A stretch of 64,000 bases of DNA. It comes from Clostridium beijerinckii. Its GTDB lineage: Bacteria; Bacillota; Clostridia; Clostridiales; Clostridiaceae. The stretch covers positions 5,010,001-5,074,000 of the forward strand of contig NZ_CP073653.1 of NCBI RefSeq assembly GCF_018223745.1. Direction: 5' to 3'. Below, piece by piece: positions 8,754 to 18,520 of this stretch. Both the position numbers and the translations under genes were made by a program. The notes beneath the pieces were generated by a model. That model was not told the DNA's origin. It ran no database searches and saw nothing but the letters and a program-made list of their open reading frames with translations. Every line of letters begins with the position of its first letter. Within the stretch, counting starts at the first letter, position 1.

Positions 8754-9038
8754 ATGATAAAAATAGTGGCCAGAAGTGTTATAAAAAATGAACAAACAGA
8801 AAAATATCTAAGCCTTGCGGAAGAGTTAATTGATAAAAGTAGAAAAGAAGAAGGCTGTATCTCATATGGCTTGTTTCAAGATATTAATGATAGTTCTATA
8901 TTCACCTTCATAGAAGAATGGAAAGACGAAAAAGCAATCAATTTGCATAACAACAGTGAGCATTTTACAAGAATAGTTCCTTTACTAGGTGAACTTCGTG
9001 TAGGCAATGGGGAAGTAAATTTATACAAAGAAATATAA
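8754..9038 (+). CDS. ABM-domain protein (putative quinol monooxygenase, YgiN-like)
   Basis: 94-residue single-domain protein of the antibiotic biosynthesis monooxygenase fold. It begins MIKIVARSVIKNEQTEKYL and contains the family pattern SRKEEGCISYGLFQD...FIEEWKDEKAINLHNNSEHF. Members act as small cofactor-free monooxygenases or as quinone/haem-related enzymes; the substrate here cannot be read from sequence. AGAAGGA precedes the ATG. It stands alone between two large palindromic elements and has no operon partner. Confidence 0.85.
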   Translation: MIKIVARSVIKNEQTEKYLSLAEELIDKSRKEEGCISYGLFQDINDSSIFTFIEEWKDEKAINLHNNSEHFTRIVPLLGELRVGNGEVNLYKEI

Positions 9039-9076
9039 AAATCCCAAAGACACCTTCGTAAGGTATTATTAATCAC

Positions 9077-9363
9077 TAGATACCTAAAGTAAACTTAAAG
9101 TTATATACGTAAATACTGAAAGGAATATCATTCATTTGTTCCAGGTTTCTGGAGTATTTAGCTTTTAATTTCCATTAGAAGAAGTTGCACCATTTCTGCA
9201 TGCTCCCGAGGCAAGCTCGTGACAATCAATAAATGAAACAACTTTTACTAAGGAAATATCTACAGCTAAAAACTCAATGTAACACTTCTACAAAAGAATG
9301 AACTTCCTTTCTAGTGTAGACTATAATTAAAAATATATATTTTACTTTAGGTTCGGTATCTAT
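9077..9363. repeat. About 287-bp imperfect palindromic element
   Basis: The arms pair in blocks along their length: TAGATACC/GGTATCTA, CTAAAGTAAA/TTTACTTTAG, GAAAGGAA/TTCCTTTC, CATTC/GAATG, TTTAGCT/AGCTAAA, ATTTCC/GGAAAT and GAAGTTG/CAACTTT. The centre lies near 9210. It shares a TTTGTTCCAG.TTTC motif (about 9135-9149) with the right arm of the 8401-8592 element, so the two may be related. It is non-coding. Confidence 0.7.
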
Positions 9364-9416
9364 GTCCGAAATAACCAAAGGCATATATTAAATACTTGAA
9401 GTGATGGATAAATAAA

Positions 9417-9442
9417 GAAATAGAATTCATGTATTCTATTTC
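9417..9442 (-). terminator. Terminator after sdaAA
   Basis: A perfect 10-bp stem GAAATAGAAT/ATTCTATTTC with a 6-nt loop is followed on the minus strand by TTTATTTATC. It lies 50 bases after the sdaAA stop. Confidence 0.75.
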
Positions 9443-9492
9443 GATTGTTTGTCAATTTACTTTAAGTTCTATACAATACTTTAATATGTGCA

Positions 9493-10371
9493 TTATTTCT
9501 TTCCAAATACCTGTTCTTTAAGCTTTAGTCCTGTTTTAGTTACAGCTATTCCGCCTAAAGCTGTTTCTCTAAGTGATTCTGGCAAGCTTTTTCCTACCTT
9601 ATACATAGCACTTACCGTATCGTCAAATGGTATTTTTGAAGCTACACCTGCCATTACCATATCTGCCATGCATAAAGCAGTTATTGCTCCTTGTGCATTT
9701 CTCTTGGCACATGGTATTTCAACAAGTCCCGCAACTGGATCACAAACAAGGCCAAGTACATTTTTAATTACTATGGCTGCTGCATCTAAACTCATCTCAG
9801 GAGTTCCTCCCATCATCTCAATAACAGCAGCTGCTCCCATTGCGGAAGCTGACCCACATTCTGCCTGACATCCACCTTCTGCTCCTGCTAGTGTTGCATT
9901 TAATCCAATAATCATTCCTACAGCAGCTGCGGCAAATAATCCATTTATAAGTCCTTCTTCATCTAATCCAAGTTTTTCTCCAGCACTTAAAATTACTGCT
10001 GGTAATATTCCACAAGAACCAGCCGTTGGACATGCAACTATCTTGCCCATAGAAGCATTAACCTCAGATGAAGAAAGTGCCATAGCCATAGCTATATTAG
10101 TTACATCACCTGTCAAAGTTTTTCCTCTCCTAGCATAATTATGTATCTTAAAAGCATCTCCACCAATTAATCCGCTAACAGAATAAACTTCTTTTTCCAT
10201 TGCCTCATTAGCAGCCGAAATCATAACGCTCAAATTTTTCCTCATTTTCTCTATTACTTCGTCTCTTGACAATCCTTTTTCTTCTACCTCATATCTTATT
10301 GCATATTCACTTAATGAAATATTATGTTTTTCACATATTTCTAACAATTCCGTACCTGTTTTTGCAAACAT
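9493..10371 (-). CDS. sdaAA: L-serine dehydratase, iron-sulfur-dependent, alpha subunit
   Basis: 292-residue catalytic subunit of the oxygen-sensitive, 4Fe-4S L-serine ammonia-lyase that deaminates serine to pyruvate. Cluster and active-site cysteines fall in VACPTAGSCGILPAV, GGCQAECGSASAMGAA and LVCDPVAGLVEIPCAKRN. The length is usual for the split Gram-positive form. It starts two bases after the beta-subunit stop, so translation is likely coupled. The pair probably feeds amino-acid fermentation or detoxifies excess serine. Confidence 0.96.
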   Translation of the reverse strand: MFAKTGTELLEICEKHNISLSEYAIRYEVEEKGLSRDEVIEKMRKNLSVMISAANEAMEKEVYSVSGLIGGDAFKIHNYARRGKTLTGDVTNIAMAMALSSSEVNASMGKIVACPTAGSCGILPAVILSAGEKLGLDEEGLINGLFAAAAVGMIIGLNATLAGAEGGCQAECGSASAMGAAAVIEMMGGTPEMSLDAAAIVIKNVLGLVCDPVAGLVEIPCAKRNAQGAITALCMADMVMAGVASKIPFDDTVSAMYKVGKSLPESLRETALGGIAVTKTGLKLKEQVFGKK

Positions 10372-10373
10372 TA

Positions 10374-11054
10374 TTATTCACCTTCCTTTGCTGGGCTTAT
10401 TGAGATTACATTATGTACTAATTCTATTTTCTTAATTTTCTCTATTAAAATATTATTCACTTTATTGTCCATCTCAAAAATCATTATAGCTTCATGCCCT
10501 TTTTGCTGCCTAAAAACTCTCATAAAAGCTACATTTATATTTTCACTATATAATATACTTGTAACACTATTAATTACACCTGGCGCATCTTTATGAGCTA
10601 TTATTAAAGTTTCATACATTCCAGTAAAATCAACCTTATTATTATTAACTTCTATAACCTGAATATTTCCGCCACCAATTGATGATCCCATAACTTCACA
10701 ATACTTCCCATCAATTGTTTTTATAATGAATTTTACTGTGTTAGGATGCACATCCCCTAATTCTGCCTCCTTAAATAAAAATTTAACACCTTTTTCTTTT
10801 GCTATCTCCATAGAATACCTAAGTTTTTCATCGCTTGGTTCCATTCCTAAAATACCAGCAACTAAAGCCCTATCTGTTCCATGACCTTTATATGTTTTAG
10901 CAAATGAACCATGTAGTAAAAATGTCACCTCTGATACATCTCCACCTGCTATACTTCTTGCTATCTTACCAAGTCTCGCTGCACCTGCTGTATGTGAACT
11001 TGAGGGTCCTATCATAATAGGCCCTAAAATATCGAAAACTCCTATCCCTTTCAT
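10374..11054 (-). CDS. sdaAB: L-serine dehydratase, iron-sulfur-dependent, beta subunit
   Basis: 226 residues. The N-terminal part (DILGPIMIGPSSSHTAGAARLGKIAR) is the beta domain that completes the active site. The C-terminal 75 residues form an ACT domain (IIAHKDAPGVINSVTSILYSENINVAFMRVFR), which in this family senses L-serine. It is first in the two-gene operon, with a GGGAGG site before the ATG. Its product and SdaAA make the heteromeric type 2 enzyme. Confidence 0.95.
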   Translation of the reverse strand: MKGIGVFDILGPIMIGPSSSHTAGAARLGKIARSIAGGDVSEVTFLLHGSFAKTYKGHGTDRALVAGILGMEPSDEKLRYSMEIAKEKGVKFLFKEAELGDVHPNTVKFIIKTIDGKYCEVMGSSIGGGNIQVIEVNNNKVDFTGMYETLIIAHKDAPGVINSVTSILYSENINVAFMRVFRQQKGHEAIMIFEMDNKVNNILIEKIKKIELVHNVISISPAKEGE

Positions 11055-11245
11055 TGTGAGAAATATCCTCCCTTTTATTTATTATATATAATTAGTTTTT
11101 CTTTATTAATATATTTATACTCCTAGCTTTTTCTATCTAAAATAATATCATAAATTTGATTACATATATATGTTTCAATTTAGTTTCTACATATTAATCT
11201 TAAATTAGCACTTGGCCCACTAGAAATTTAAATGTAATTATTATT

Positions 11246-11314
11246 ATGGATTATAATTTATAAACTATAATCCATAATAAAAGCATCATCAATATTAAAT
11301 ATTGATGATGCTTT
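11246..11314 (-). terminator. Double hairpin terminating the glp operon
   Basis: The first hairpin in transcript order pairs AAAGCATCATCAATATT (11280-11296) with 11298-11314 and is followed by TTTTATTATGG. A second inverted repeat, TTATGGATTATA with TATAATCCATAA (about 11246-11279), follows. It lies 21 bases after the last gene of the glycerol cluster. Confidence 0.8.
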
Positions 11315-11334
11315 AACCAAACTTTTATTAGTTT

Positions 11335-11688
11335 CTATTTTTCATGTATATTTCTTGTCGCAACTATATCAACGCCAGTTCCAAGAACATCTTTTATTAC
11401 AACATCTCCTATTTTAACAGGAGCCTTTATTGTCACTTTATTTATTTCTTCCATGCATTTGAAATTAAGTCCCTTAGGAATTGGATTATTTGTTTTAACA
11501 GGTACTACTGGTAATTCTCCATTGTCTACTTTAACAGTAGAAGTTATTACTCGTACTGGATTTGTAACTTCATTTATTCCATACTCAATACCTCTATTAC
11601 AGCCATTACCTTGTACACTTTTATTTTCAGCATCTACTTTTAAATGACATCCCTTAGGGCAACATATACAAATTAATTCTTTTTCCAT
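11335..11688 (-). CDS. DUF1667 cysteine-rich protein of the glycerol-3-phosphate dehydrogenase cluster
   Basis: 117-residue DUF1667 protein. N-terminal cysteines in ICICCPKGCHLKV and NGCNRG resemble an Fe-S ligand set. It always accompanies GlpA-like and FAD-oxidoreductase genes in clostridia, so it is probably a third electron-transfer subunit of an anaerobic glycerol-3-phosphate dehydrogenase. I prefer the ATG at 11688 (GGTGA 5 bases ahead) over the ATG at 11700, which has no spaced ribosome site and would overlap the preceding gene. Function is inferred from neighbours. Confidence 0.8.
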   Translation of the reverse strand: MEKELICICCPKGCHLKVDAENKSVQGNGCNRGIEYGINEVTNPVRVITSTVKVDNGELPVVPVKTNNPIPKGLNFKCMEEINKVTIKAPVKIGDVVIKDVLGTGVDIVATRNIHEK

Positions 11689-11689
11689 T

Positions 11690-12943
11690 TTATTCACCAT
11701 CCTCTAATGATATTGTTATATCACCTTTAACTTTCTCTAATAGCACCTTACTTAAAACTACCTTTTCCATTTCTGATGGTGCTAAGTGAGCTCTTTTAAA
11801 TTTAGCTATAACTTCATCATTGCATCTTACAACTAATGCCTTATTATGATATATGTTATTTACTCTCATAAATACAGTTAGTTTATCATCAACAGCTTCT
11901 GCATTAACTTTTTGTGGCACTGTATAATTTATATTTGCACCATTTATTATGTTTACATATTTGTCTTTCTTAAGTTCACCCTTAATGTACTTAGCAGCAG
12001 AAAAACCTGCGTGTTTTGACTCTTGAGTTACAAAGTCAACTAAGTCATGAACATGAACTACATTACCACATGCAAATATTCCTTCTACTGAAGTTTCCAT
12101 ACTCTCATTAACAATTAAACCATTAGTTCTTCTATCAGGTTCAAGTCCGGCATTAAATGATATTTCATTTTCTGGAATTAATCCAACTGATAGTAGTAGT
12201 GTATCTACATCAAATTCTTTCTCAGTTCCTTTAATAGGTCTCTTATTTTCATCAACTTCTGCTATTACAACTTTTTCAAGTCTCTTATCTCCTACAATAT
12301 CTACAACTGTGTGTGATAAATATAGAGGAATATCATAATCATTTAAACATTGTACTATATTTCTGTTTAATCCATTTGAATATGGACACAATTCGACTAC
12401 AGCTTTAACTTTAGCGCCTTCAAGAGTCATTCTTCTAGCCATTATAAGTCCAATATCTCCTGATCCTAAAATAAGGACTTCTTTACCAGGCATATATCCT
12501 TCTACATTTATATATCTTTGGGCTGCACCTGCATTAAATACACCCGCTGGTCTATCACCAGGAATATTTATAGCACCTCTAGTTCTTTCTCTGCAACCCA
12601 TTGCAAGAATTATAGCTTTGGCCTTGAGTTCCATATAGCCTTCTTCTGTATTTATTGCATAAACAGTTTTATCTTTTCCGATTTCTAATACCATAGTGTC
12701 TAGTTTAACTTCAACATTAGTATCTTGAATCATTTCAATGAATCTTCCTGCATATTCTGGCCCTGTAAGTTCTTCCTTAAAAGTATGAAGCCCAAAACCA
12801 TTATGAATGCATTGATTTAATATACCACCTAATTCTTTATCTCTTTCTAAAATCAATATTTTTTTAATTCCACTATTATATGCTTCATATGCTGCTGCAA
12901 GACCAGCTGGTCCTCCACCTACTACTATTAATTCATAACTCAT
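11690..12943 (-). CDS. NAD(P)/FAD-dependent oxidoreductase (GlpB-like role)
   Basis: 417-residue pyridine nucleotide-disulphide-type flavoprotein. It has an N-terminal FAD Rossmann motif (VVGGGPAGLAAAYEA), an internal NAD(P) motif (VLILGSGDIGLIMARRM) and a second FAD contact (GIFACGNVVHVHDLVD). Next to a GlpA-type dehydrogenase and DUF1667, it likely passes electrons from the glycerol-3-phosphate flavin to NAD(P) or another carrier. The gap to the upstream gene is 17 bases, and the stop is just before the next start, so the three form one operon. The exact acceptor is unknown. Confidence 0.88.
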   Translation of the reverse strand: MSYELIVVGGGPAGLAAAYEAYNSGIKKILILERDKELGGILNQCIHNGFGLHTFKEELTGPEYAGRFIEMIQDTNVEVKLDTMVLEIGKDKTVYAINTEEGYMELKAKAIILAMGCRERTRGAINIPGDRPAGVFNAGAAQRYINVEGYMPGKEVLILGSGDIGLIMARRMTLEGAKVKAVVELCPYSNGLNRNIVQCLNDYDIPLYLSHTVVDIVGDKRLEKVVIAEVDENKRPIKGTEKEFDVDTLLLSVGLIPENEISFNAGLEPDRRTNGLIVNESMETSVEGIFACGNVVHVHDLVDFVTQESKHAGFSAAKYIKGELKKDKYVNIINGANINYTVPQKVNAEAVDDKLTVFMRVNNIYHNKALVVRCNDEVIAKFKRAHLAPSEMEKVVLSKVLLEKVKGDITISLEDGE

Positions 12944-12960
12944 AATAACACCTCATCCTT

Positions 12961-14388
12961 CTATTTTGTCTTACCTAATAATATATATGAATCTGATTTT
13001 TCTTGAACTACATCTTCAAGTGGGACATTACATTCTCTTGCTATTATTTCTTGAACTCTTGGTCCACAGAATCCACCTTGACATCTTCCCATTCCTGGTC
13101 TACATCTTCTTTTAATACTATCTAAGGATGGTATCCCTATACTTCTCTTTATTGCATCTACAATCTCACCTTCTGTTATGCTTTCACATCTACAAACCAT
13201 TCTTCCATATTGCGGATTTTTCTTTATTAATTCAGCTTTTTCCTTAGCCGATAATTCCATAAAATGAATTTGTTCTCTTTTTGCCTTAAAGTCTGATTTT
13301 TTATCTAACTTACATCCTGCTTCTTTCAATATTTCTACAACATCAAGAGCTATAGCTGGTGCTGAAGAAAGACCAGGTGATTTCATTCCGGCAACATCTA
13401 CGAAACCTTTGACTTCATCATTTTCTTCTACTATAAAATCACCTGTATCTGGATTAGCACGAAGACCTGCAAAGCTCCTTATTATTTCTCTAAAATTAAC
13501 TTTATTAGTTGTACGCATTGAAGCGTCTCTTACTTCATTTAATCCTTCTGCTAGTGTTCCAACATCGCCTTTATCTTCTATATCTCTGGCGTCAGGTCCA
13601 ACTAATAAATTTCCATGAACAGTTGGAGTAACTAAAACCCCTTTTCCAAGTTTTGATGGACATTGGAATATTGTATGGCTAACTACATTTCCCTGAGTTT
13701 TATCCATTACAAAGTATTCTCCGCTTCTTGGTACTATCTTAAAGCTTTCCTTACAAACTAAATTATGAATTTTATCTGCATAAAGTCCAGCTGCATTTAT
13801 TACAAATTTTGATTCTATTATTTCTCCATCTTTAGTTGTAATTTTGAATGTATCATTTTTTTCTATCGCAACAACTTCTTTTTCTAGCTTAATTTCTCCT
13901 CCATTAGCTACTGCATTTTCTGCTAGTGCAATTGTATATTCAAACGGACCTACTATACCACCAGTTGGTGCATATAAAGCTCCAAAAATTTCTTGATTAA
14001 GGTTTGGTTCCTTTTCTAGAACCTGTTCTTTACTTAAAATTTGTAAATCTTTTACGCCTATTTTTGTCCCATTTTCATAAAGAGCTTGTACTGTTTTCAT
14101 ATCTTCATCGTTAAAAGCTATTATCAGAGATCCGTTTCTCTTAAAAGGTACACTTAACTCTTTGCAAAGATCTTCAAACATCTCATTTCCAGCTACATTA
14201 TATTTTGCCATTAAAGTACCTTCTTTAGGATCATATCCAGCATGAACTATTGCTGAATTTGCTTTGCTTGTTCCCATCGATACATCTTTTTCTTTTTCTA
14301 AAACAACTACTTTTAAATTATACTTAGTTAGTTCCCTAAAAATAGAATTTCCAATAACCCCTGATCCAATTATTGCTACATCATACAT
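12961..14388 (-). CDS. glpA: Anaerobic glycerol-3-phosphate dehydrogenase, GlpA-type
   Basis: 475-residue DAO-family flavoenzyme: FAD motif VAIIGSGVIGNSIFREL, then NSAIVHAGYDPKEGTLMAKYNV, as in GlpA/GlpD. The C-terminal 100 residues contain a BFD-like [2Fe-2S] domain, with cysteines in MVCRCESITEGE and RRCRPGMGRCQGGFCGPRV. It oxidises glycerol-3-phosphate to dihydroxyacetone phosphate. It is the first gene after the terminator-type leader at 14423-14481, downstream of glpK, and heads the three-subunit set. YgaF/LhgO-like hydroxyacid oxidases share the fold, but the glp context decides. Confidence 0.88.
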   Translation of the reverse strand: MYDVAIIGSGVIGNSIFRELTKYNLKVVVLEKEKDVSMGTSKANSAIVHAGYDPKEGTLMAKYNVAGNEMFEDLCKELSVPFKRNGSLIIAFNDEDMKTVQALYENGTKIGVKDLQILSKEQVLEKEPNLNQEIFGALYAPTGGIVGPFEYTIALAENAVANGGEIKLEKEVVAIEKNDTFKITTKDGEIIESKFVINAAGLYADKIHNLVCKESFKIVPRSGEYFVMDKTQGNVVSHTIFQCPSKLGKGVLVTPTVHGNLLVGPDARDIEDKGDVGTLAEGLNEVRDASMRTTNKVNFREIIRSFAGLRANPDTGDFIVEENDEVKGFVDVAGMKSPGLSSAPAIALDVVEILKEAGCKLDKKSDFKAKREQIHFMELSAKEKAELIKKNPQYGRMVCRCESITEGEIVDAIKRSIGIPSLDSIKRRCRPGMGRCQGGFCGPRVQEIIARECNVPLEDVVQEKSDSYILLGKTK

Positions 14389-14422
14389 ATTACATCCTCC
14401 TTATTAATAGCGCATAAAAAAA

Positions 14423-14481
14423 GTCAAGCAAAAAACAAGGTGTAATCCACCAACGTTTTCATGCTTGACTCTATATTCTCT
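14423..14481 (-). promoter_or_regulatory. Terminator-type leader of glpA with conserved AGAGAA..TAGAG motif
   Basis: On the minus strand AGAGAATATAGAG (14469-14481) is immediately followed by a hairpin with the 8-bp stem GTCAAGCA/TGCTTGAC (14423-14469) and then seven to eight T. The AGAGAA..TAGAG motif also precedes the structured leaders of glpK and glpF. It is a plausible GlpP antitermination target. Otherwise it would be a plain terminator after glpK. Confidence 0.65.
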
Positions 14482-14719
14482 CAGCATTTATTTTAAATTA
14501 TATATACATTATATCATGTAAATGTATACTTGTCTACTACTCATCCTAAATTCTTAATTTTATTTACTATCCAAAATCTACAACACTACTTTATTTTAAA
14601 ATATTACTTTAAACTATGTACCCTAGATGGTATAAACATTTAGGGTACATTATAATTCTTAAAATTTGTGATTAGGTTAAGCTAATTTGAAATATATAAA
14701 TACTTATTAAAGTATCATT

Positions 14720-16237
<1,518 letters not shown>

Positions 16238-16368
16238 CTAATATTTATATATTCTAATATTTACCTAGAAAAGGTTAAATTTATTATTTATATTTTAGGA
16301 AATGAATTTAACAAATAGTTGACCTAAAAAATTGAGTTAGTGTTCTAGACGTAATTTTAGCGACAATT

Positions 16369-16506
16369 AAAGCCACATAAAACATCCATTTATACAGAAG
16401 CAATAATATTTATTTTTACTGCCTCGTACAAATTTTAAATTTACTCAGTCCATTAAGTGTTTCCCAAGTAAATTCAGTTTTATGTGGCTTTATTCTCTAA
16501 TTCTCT
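16369..16506 (-). promoter_or_regulatory. Structured leader of glpK, candidate GlpP target
   Basis: On the minus strand the motif AGAGAATTAGAGAATAAAG leads into a 15-bp perfect stem (AAAGCCACATAAAAC, arms 16477-16491 and 16369-16383). This closes a domain of about 95 nt that contains a second hairpin, GAATTTACTT/GAGTAAATTT. The same arrangement, with an identical outer-stem core, precedes glpF. It starts within 6 bases of the glpP stop codon. No T run follows the stem, so it is not a simple terminator. Confidence 0.65.
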
Positions 16507-16511
16507 TCAGC

Positions 16512-17069
16512 CTACATATTCCAAATTTCTTTTTTAGTTGTAGATACGCATGTTGCTCCTGAATTTAATGCCTGCATTACCTCTTCCTTAGTTTCAATTA
16601 GTCCTCCAGCAACGACTGGCTTACTAGAATACTTTGAAATGATTTCAATTACCTTTGGAATTATTCCCGGCAGTACCTCTATTGCATCGCATTCAGAAAT
16701 CATATGATTTTTTACATTGTTTAAAGAAAGTGTATCAAATATAAAAACTCTTTGAACTCCTAGTAAATTATACTTTTTTGCTAGTTTTACAACTTGTGGC
16801 TTTGTACTTATTATTCCACTAAATTTAGTTTCTTCTTTAATATACTTTACAACAATTTCCTTATTCGTAAATCCTTCAACTAAATCTATATGGATTATTC
16901 CTATTTTATTTCTAGATGTTATAATTTCACTTATCTCTTTAATATTCATTACATCTCCAAATAAAACAAATATAACTTGAGCTTCTGAATCTAATGCCTG
17001 ATTTAATTGTTCTTCATTTTTTACTGCTGCTATAATTGGATTTTCTTCTAATAACTCTTTTATATTCAT
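16512..17069 (-). CDS. glpP: Glycerol-3-phosphate responsive antiterminator GlpP
   Basis: 185-residue TIM-barrel-like RNA-binding regulator. It binds glycerol-3-phosphate and prevents premature termination in glp leader transcripts. Family stretches are NPIIAAVKNEEQL, FVLFGDVMNI, HIDLVEGF, GIISTKPQVVKLAKK, QRVFIFDTLSL and EVLPGIIPKVI...KPVVAGGLI. I favour the ATG at 17069, just after GGAGGG, although the spacing is short. The ATG at 17081 has no ribosome site. Its own promoter is at 17106-17134. Candidate targets are the three related leaders around this cluster. Confidence 0.93.
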   Translation of the reverse strand: MNIKELLEENPIIAAVKNEEQLNQALDSEAQVIFVLFGDVMNIKEISEIITSRNKIGIIHIDLVEGFTNKEIVVKYIKEETKFSGIISTKPQVVKLAKKYNLLGVQRVFIFDTLSLNNVKNHMISECDAIEVLPGIIPKVIEIISKYSSKPVVAGGLIETKEEVMQALNSGATCVSTTKKEIWNM

Positions 17070-17105
17070 TGGCCCTCCCATGTAATTGTTTTCTTTTTTA
17101 TTCTT

Positions 17106-17134
17106 AGTATTACATAGTTGTTTGTCTCTGTCAA
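17106..17134 (-). promoter_or_regulatory. Promoter of glpP
   Basis: TTGACA (17129-17134) and AATACT (17106-17111) are separated by 17 bases on the minus strand. The sequence after the -10 (AAGAAAACAATTACAT) is repeated exactly downstream of the glpF promoter. Confidence 0.75.
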
Positions 17135-17154
17135 TTCTAACTATTAATTAACTT

Positions 17155-17868
17155 TTATAATATTCCATGTAATATTACATAAAATAATGCAGCTAAAGTT
17201 CCTCCTACAATTGGGGCAACAACAGGAATCCATGCATATCCCCAATTAGAATCTCCCTTATCAGGTATAGGTAATACTGCATGTGCGATTCTTGGCATTA
17301 AATCTCTTGCTGGATTAATTGCATATCCTGTTGGGCCTCCTAGGCTTACACCAATAGCCAAAATTAAAAATGCTACAAACAATGTTCCCATTCCATTTGA
17401 TAGATTTTGATCTCCCATTCCTAAAATTGCATAAACTAGTACAAATGTTCCTACAAGCTCAGTTATAAAATTAATTGAAGTATTCTTTACTTGAGGGCCT
17501 GTACAAAATACACCAAGTTTGCTTCCTTTATCTTCAGTAGCTTTAAATTGATCATTATAAACAATAAATACCAAAACTGCTCCTAAAAATGCACCAATAC
17601 ATTGTCCAGCTAAATAAATCGGAACTTGAGCCCATGCCACTTTACCTATTACTGCTAACGCAATTGTTAATGCTGGATTAAAATGAGCCCCACTATAACT
17701 TCCAAAAATCAATGCTGGAATTCCTACCGCAAAAGCCCATCCTATTGCAATTACTATTAATCCTGCTCCTGATCCACCTGATTTTTTTAATACGACATTG
17801 GCTACAACACCGTCACCTAATAAAATAAGTAATAAAGTTCCTACTAGCTCTGCAAAAAAAATTGTCAT
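17155..17868 (-). CDS. glpF: Glycerol facilitator (MIP family aquaglyceroporin)
   Basis: 237-residue membrane channel with six helices plus two half-helices. The paired NPA loops are GAHFNPALTIAL and GYAINPARDLMPR. The Asp in NPARD is typical of glycerol-conducting members rather than water-only aquaporins. It imports glycerol for glpK. GGGAG precedes the ATG. It heads the cluster, behind a promoter at 18235-18263 and the structured leader at 18040-18174. Confidence 0.96.
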   Translation of the reverse strand: MTIFFAELVGTLLLILLGDGVVANVVLKKSGGSGAGLIVIAIGWAFAVGIPALIFGSYSGAHFNPALTIALAVIGKVAWAQVPIYLAGQCIGAFLGAVLVFIVYNDQFKATEDKGSKLGVFCTGPQVKNTSINFITELVGTFVLVYAILGMGDQNLSNGMGTLFVAFLILAIGVSLGGPTGYAINPARDLMPRIAHAVLPIPDKGDSNWGYAWIPVVAPIVGGTLAALFYVILHGIL

Positions 17869-18039
17869 AACATTATCTCCCTTCTACTTCACAATACTTG
17901 TTTATTTTTTAACATTTTAGAACGGTTAATATTACTAGAAAACAACTCATTACATAATATTCATAATTTATTTTAGTATGACTGATTTAATTTAAAAGTT
18001 CTAAATCAATGTACATTAAGTAATTTTGGCCATAAGTAT

Positions 18040-18174
18040 AGCCACATAAAACTCCTTACATTTTAAACAATCATATATTTCTAACTGTTTAAAACATAAG
18101 TTTTAAATTTACTTGGTAATCATAAGATTTCTTAAGTAAACTTAGTTTTATGTGGCTTTATTCTCTATTTCTCT
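18040..18174 (-). promoter_or_regulatory. Structured leader of glpF, second copy of the glpK leader
   Basis: On the minus strand AGAGAAATAGAGAATAAAG is followed by AGCCACATAAAACT (18144-18157), pairing with AGTTTTATGTGGCT at 18040-18053. An inner hairpin (AAGTTTACTT/AAGTAAATTT) sits near the 5' side. The outer arms are identical in core to those before glpK, whereas the interior differs at many positions. That is what a conserved RNA fold would leave. Confidence 0.65.
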
Positions 18175-18179
18175 ATAGC

Positions 18180-18209
18180 CTACATTTCTAAAATTTTTTC
18201 AGAACTGCA
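18180..18209 (-). pseudogene. Probable glpP 3' remnant (internal deletion)
   Basis: Just upstream of the glpF leader the minus strand reads CSSEKILEM and TAG, then GGCT. It aligns with the glpP end, CVSTTKKEIWNM and TAG, then GGCT. On its other side the sequence switches directly to a copy of the glpP promoter and 5' leader. This looks like a duplicated glpP that lost its body. It is short, and the alignment was done by eye. Confidence 0.45.
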
Positions 18210-18234
18210 ATGTAATTGTTTTCTTGTTAGATTT

Positions 18235-18263
18235 AGTATCACATATTTACTTTATAGTGTCAA
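18235..18263 (-). promoter_or_regulatory. Promoter of glpF
   Basis: TTGACA (18258-18263) and GATACT (18235-18240) are 17 bases apart on the minus strand. The -35, the -10 core and the following 16 bases match the glpP promoter region. Confidence 0.75.
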
Positions 18264-18450
18264 GCTTAGTTAATAATATAACAATTAAAATCAATACATA
18301 TTATTTGCTCATTCATTCTTAATTACTTGACTGCCAATGCATCTTATTTCATATCTAATTATTGTTTCTTATTTTCTTCTTTTAATCCTTATTTTTACAA
18401 TGAAACATTGTTAATATTTTATCTATTATAAATTTATCTTAAGAACACAA

Positions 18451-18486
18451 GAACTATAGATAAATGTTCAAATTTATCTATAGTTC
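18451..18486 (-). terminator. Terminator after the uridine-kinase-like gene
   Basis: A perfect 15-bp stem GAACTATAGATAAAT/ATTTATCTATAGTTC with a 6-nt loop lies 35 bases after the stop. The following minus-strand sequence (TTGTGTTCTT) is only moderately T-rich. The rest of 18264-18450 is AT-rich and shows no feature. Confidence 0.65.
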
Positions 18487-18520
18487 TATATAATAATATT
18501 AGTGAAATAACATACTTAAT

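Noticed and set aside
9488-9868. Long open frame on the plus strand inside sdaAA
   Set aside because: It lies fully opposite a clearly identified gene, has no ribosome site, and its protein is a Ser/Ala/Pro-rich shadow. Several other opposite-strand frames (for example inside glpA, the permeases and the PTS genes) were dropped for the same reason.
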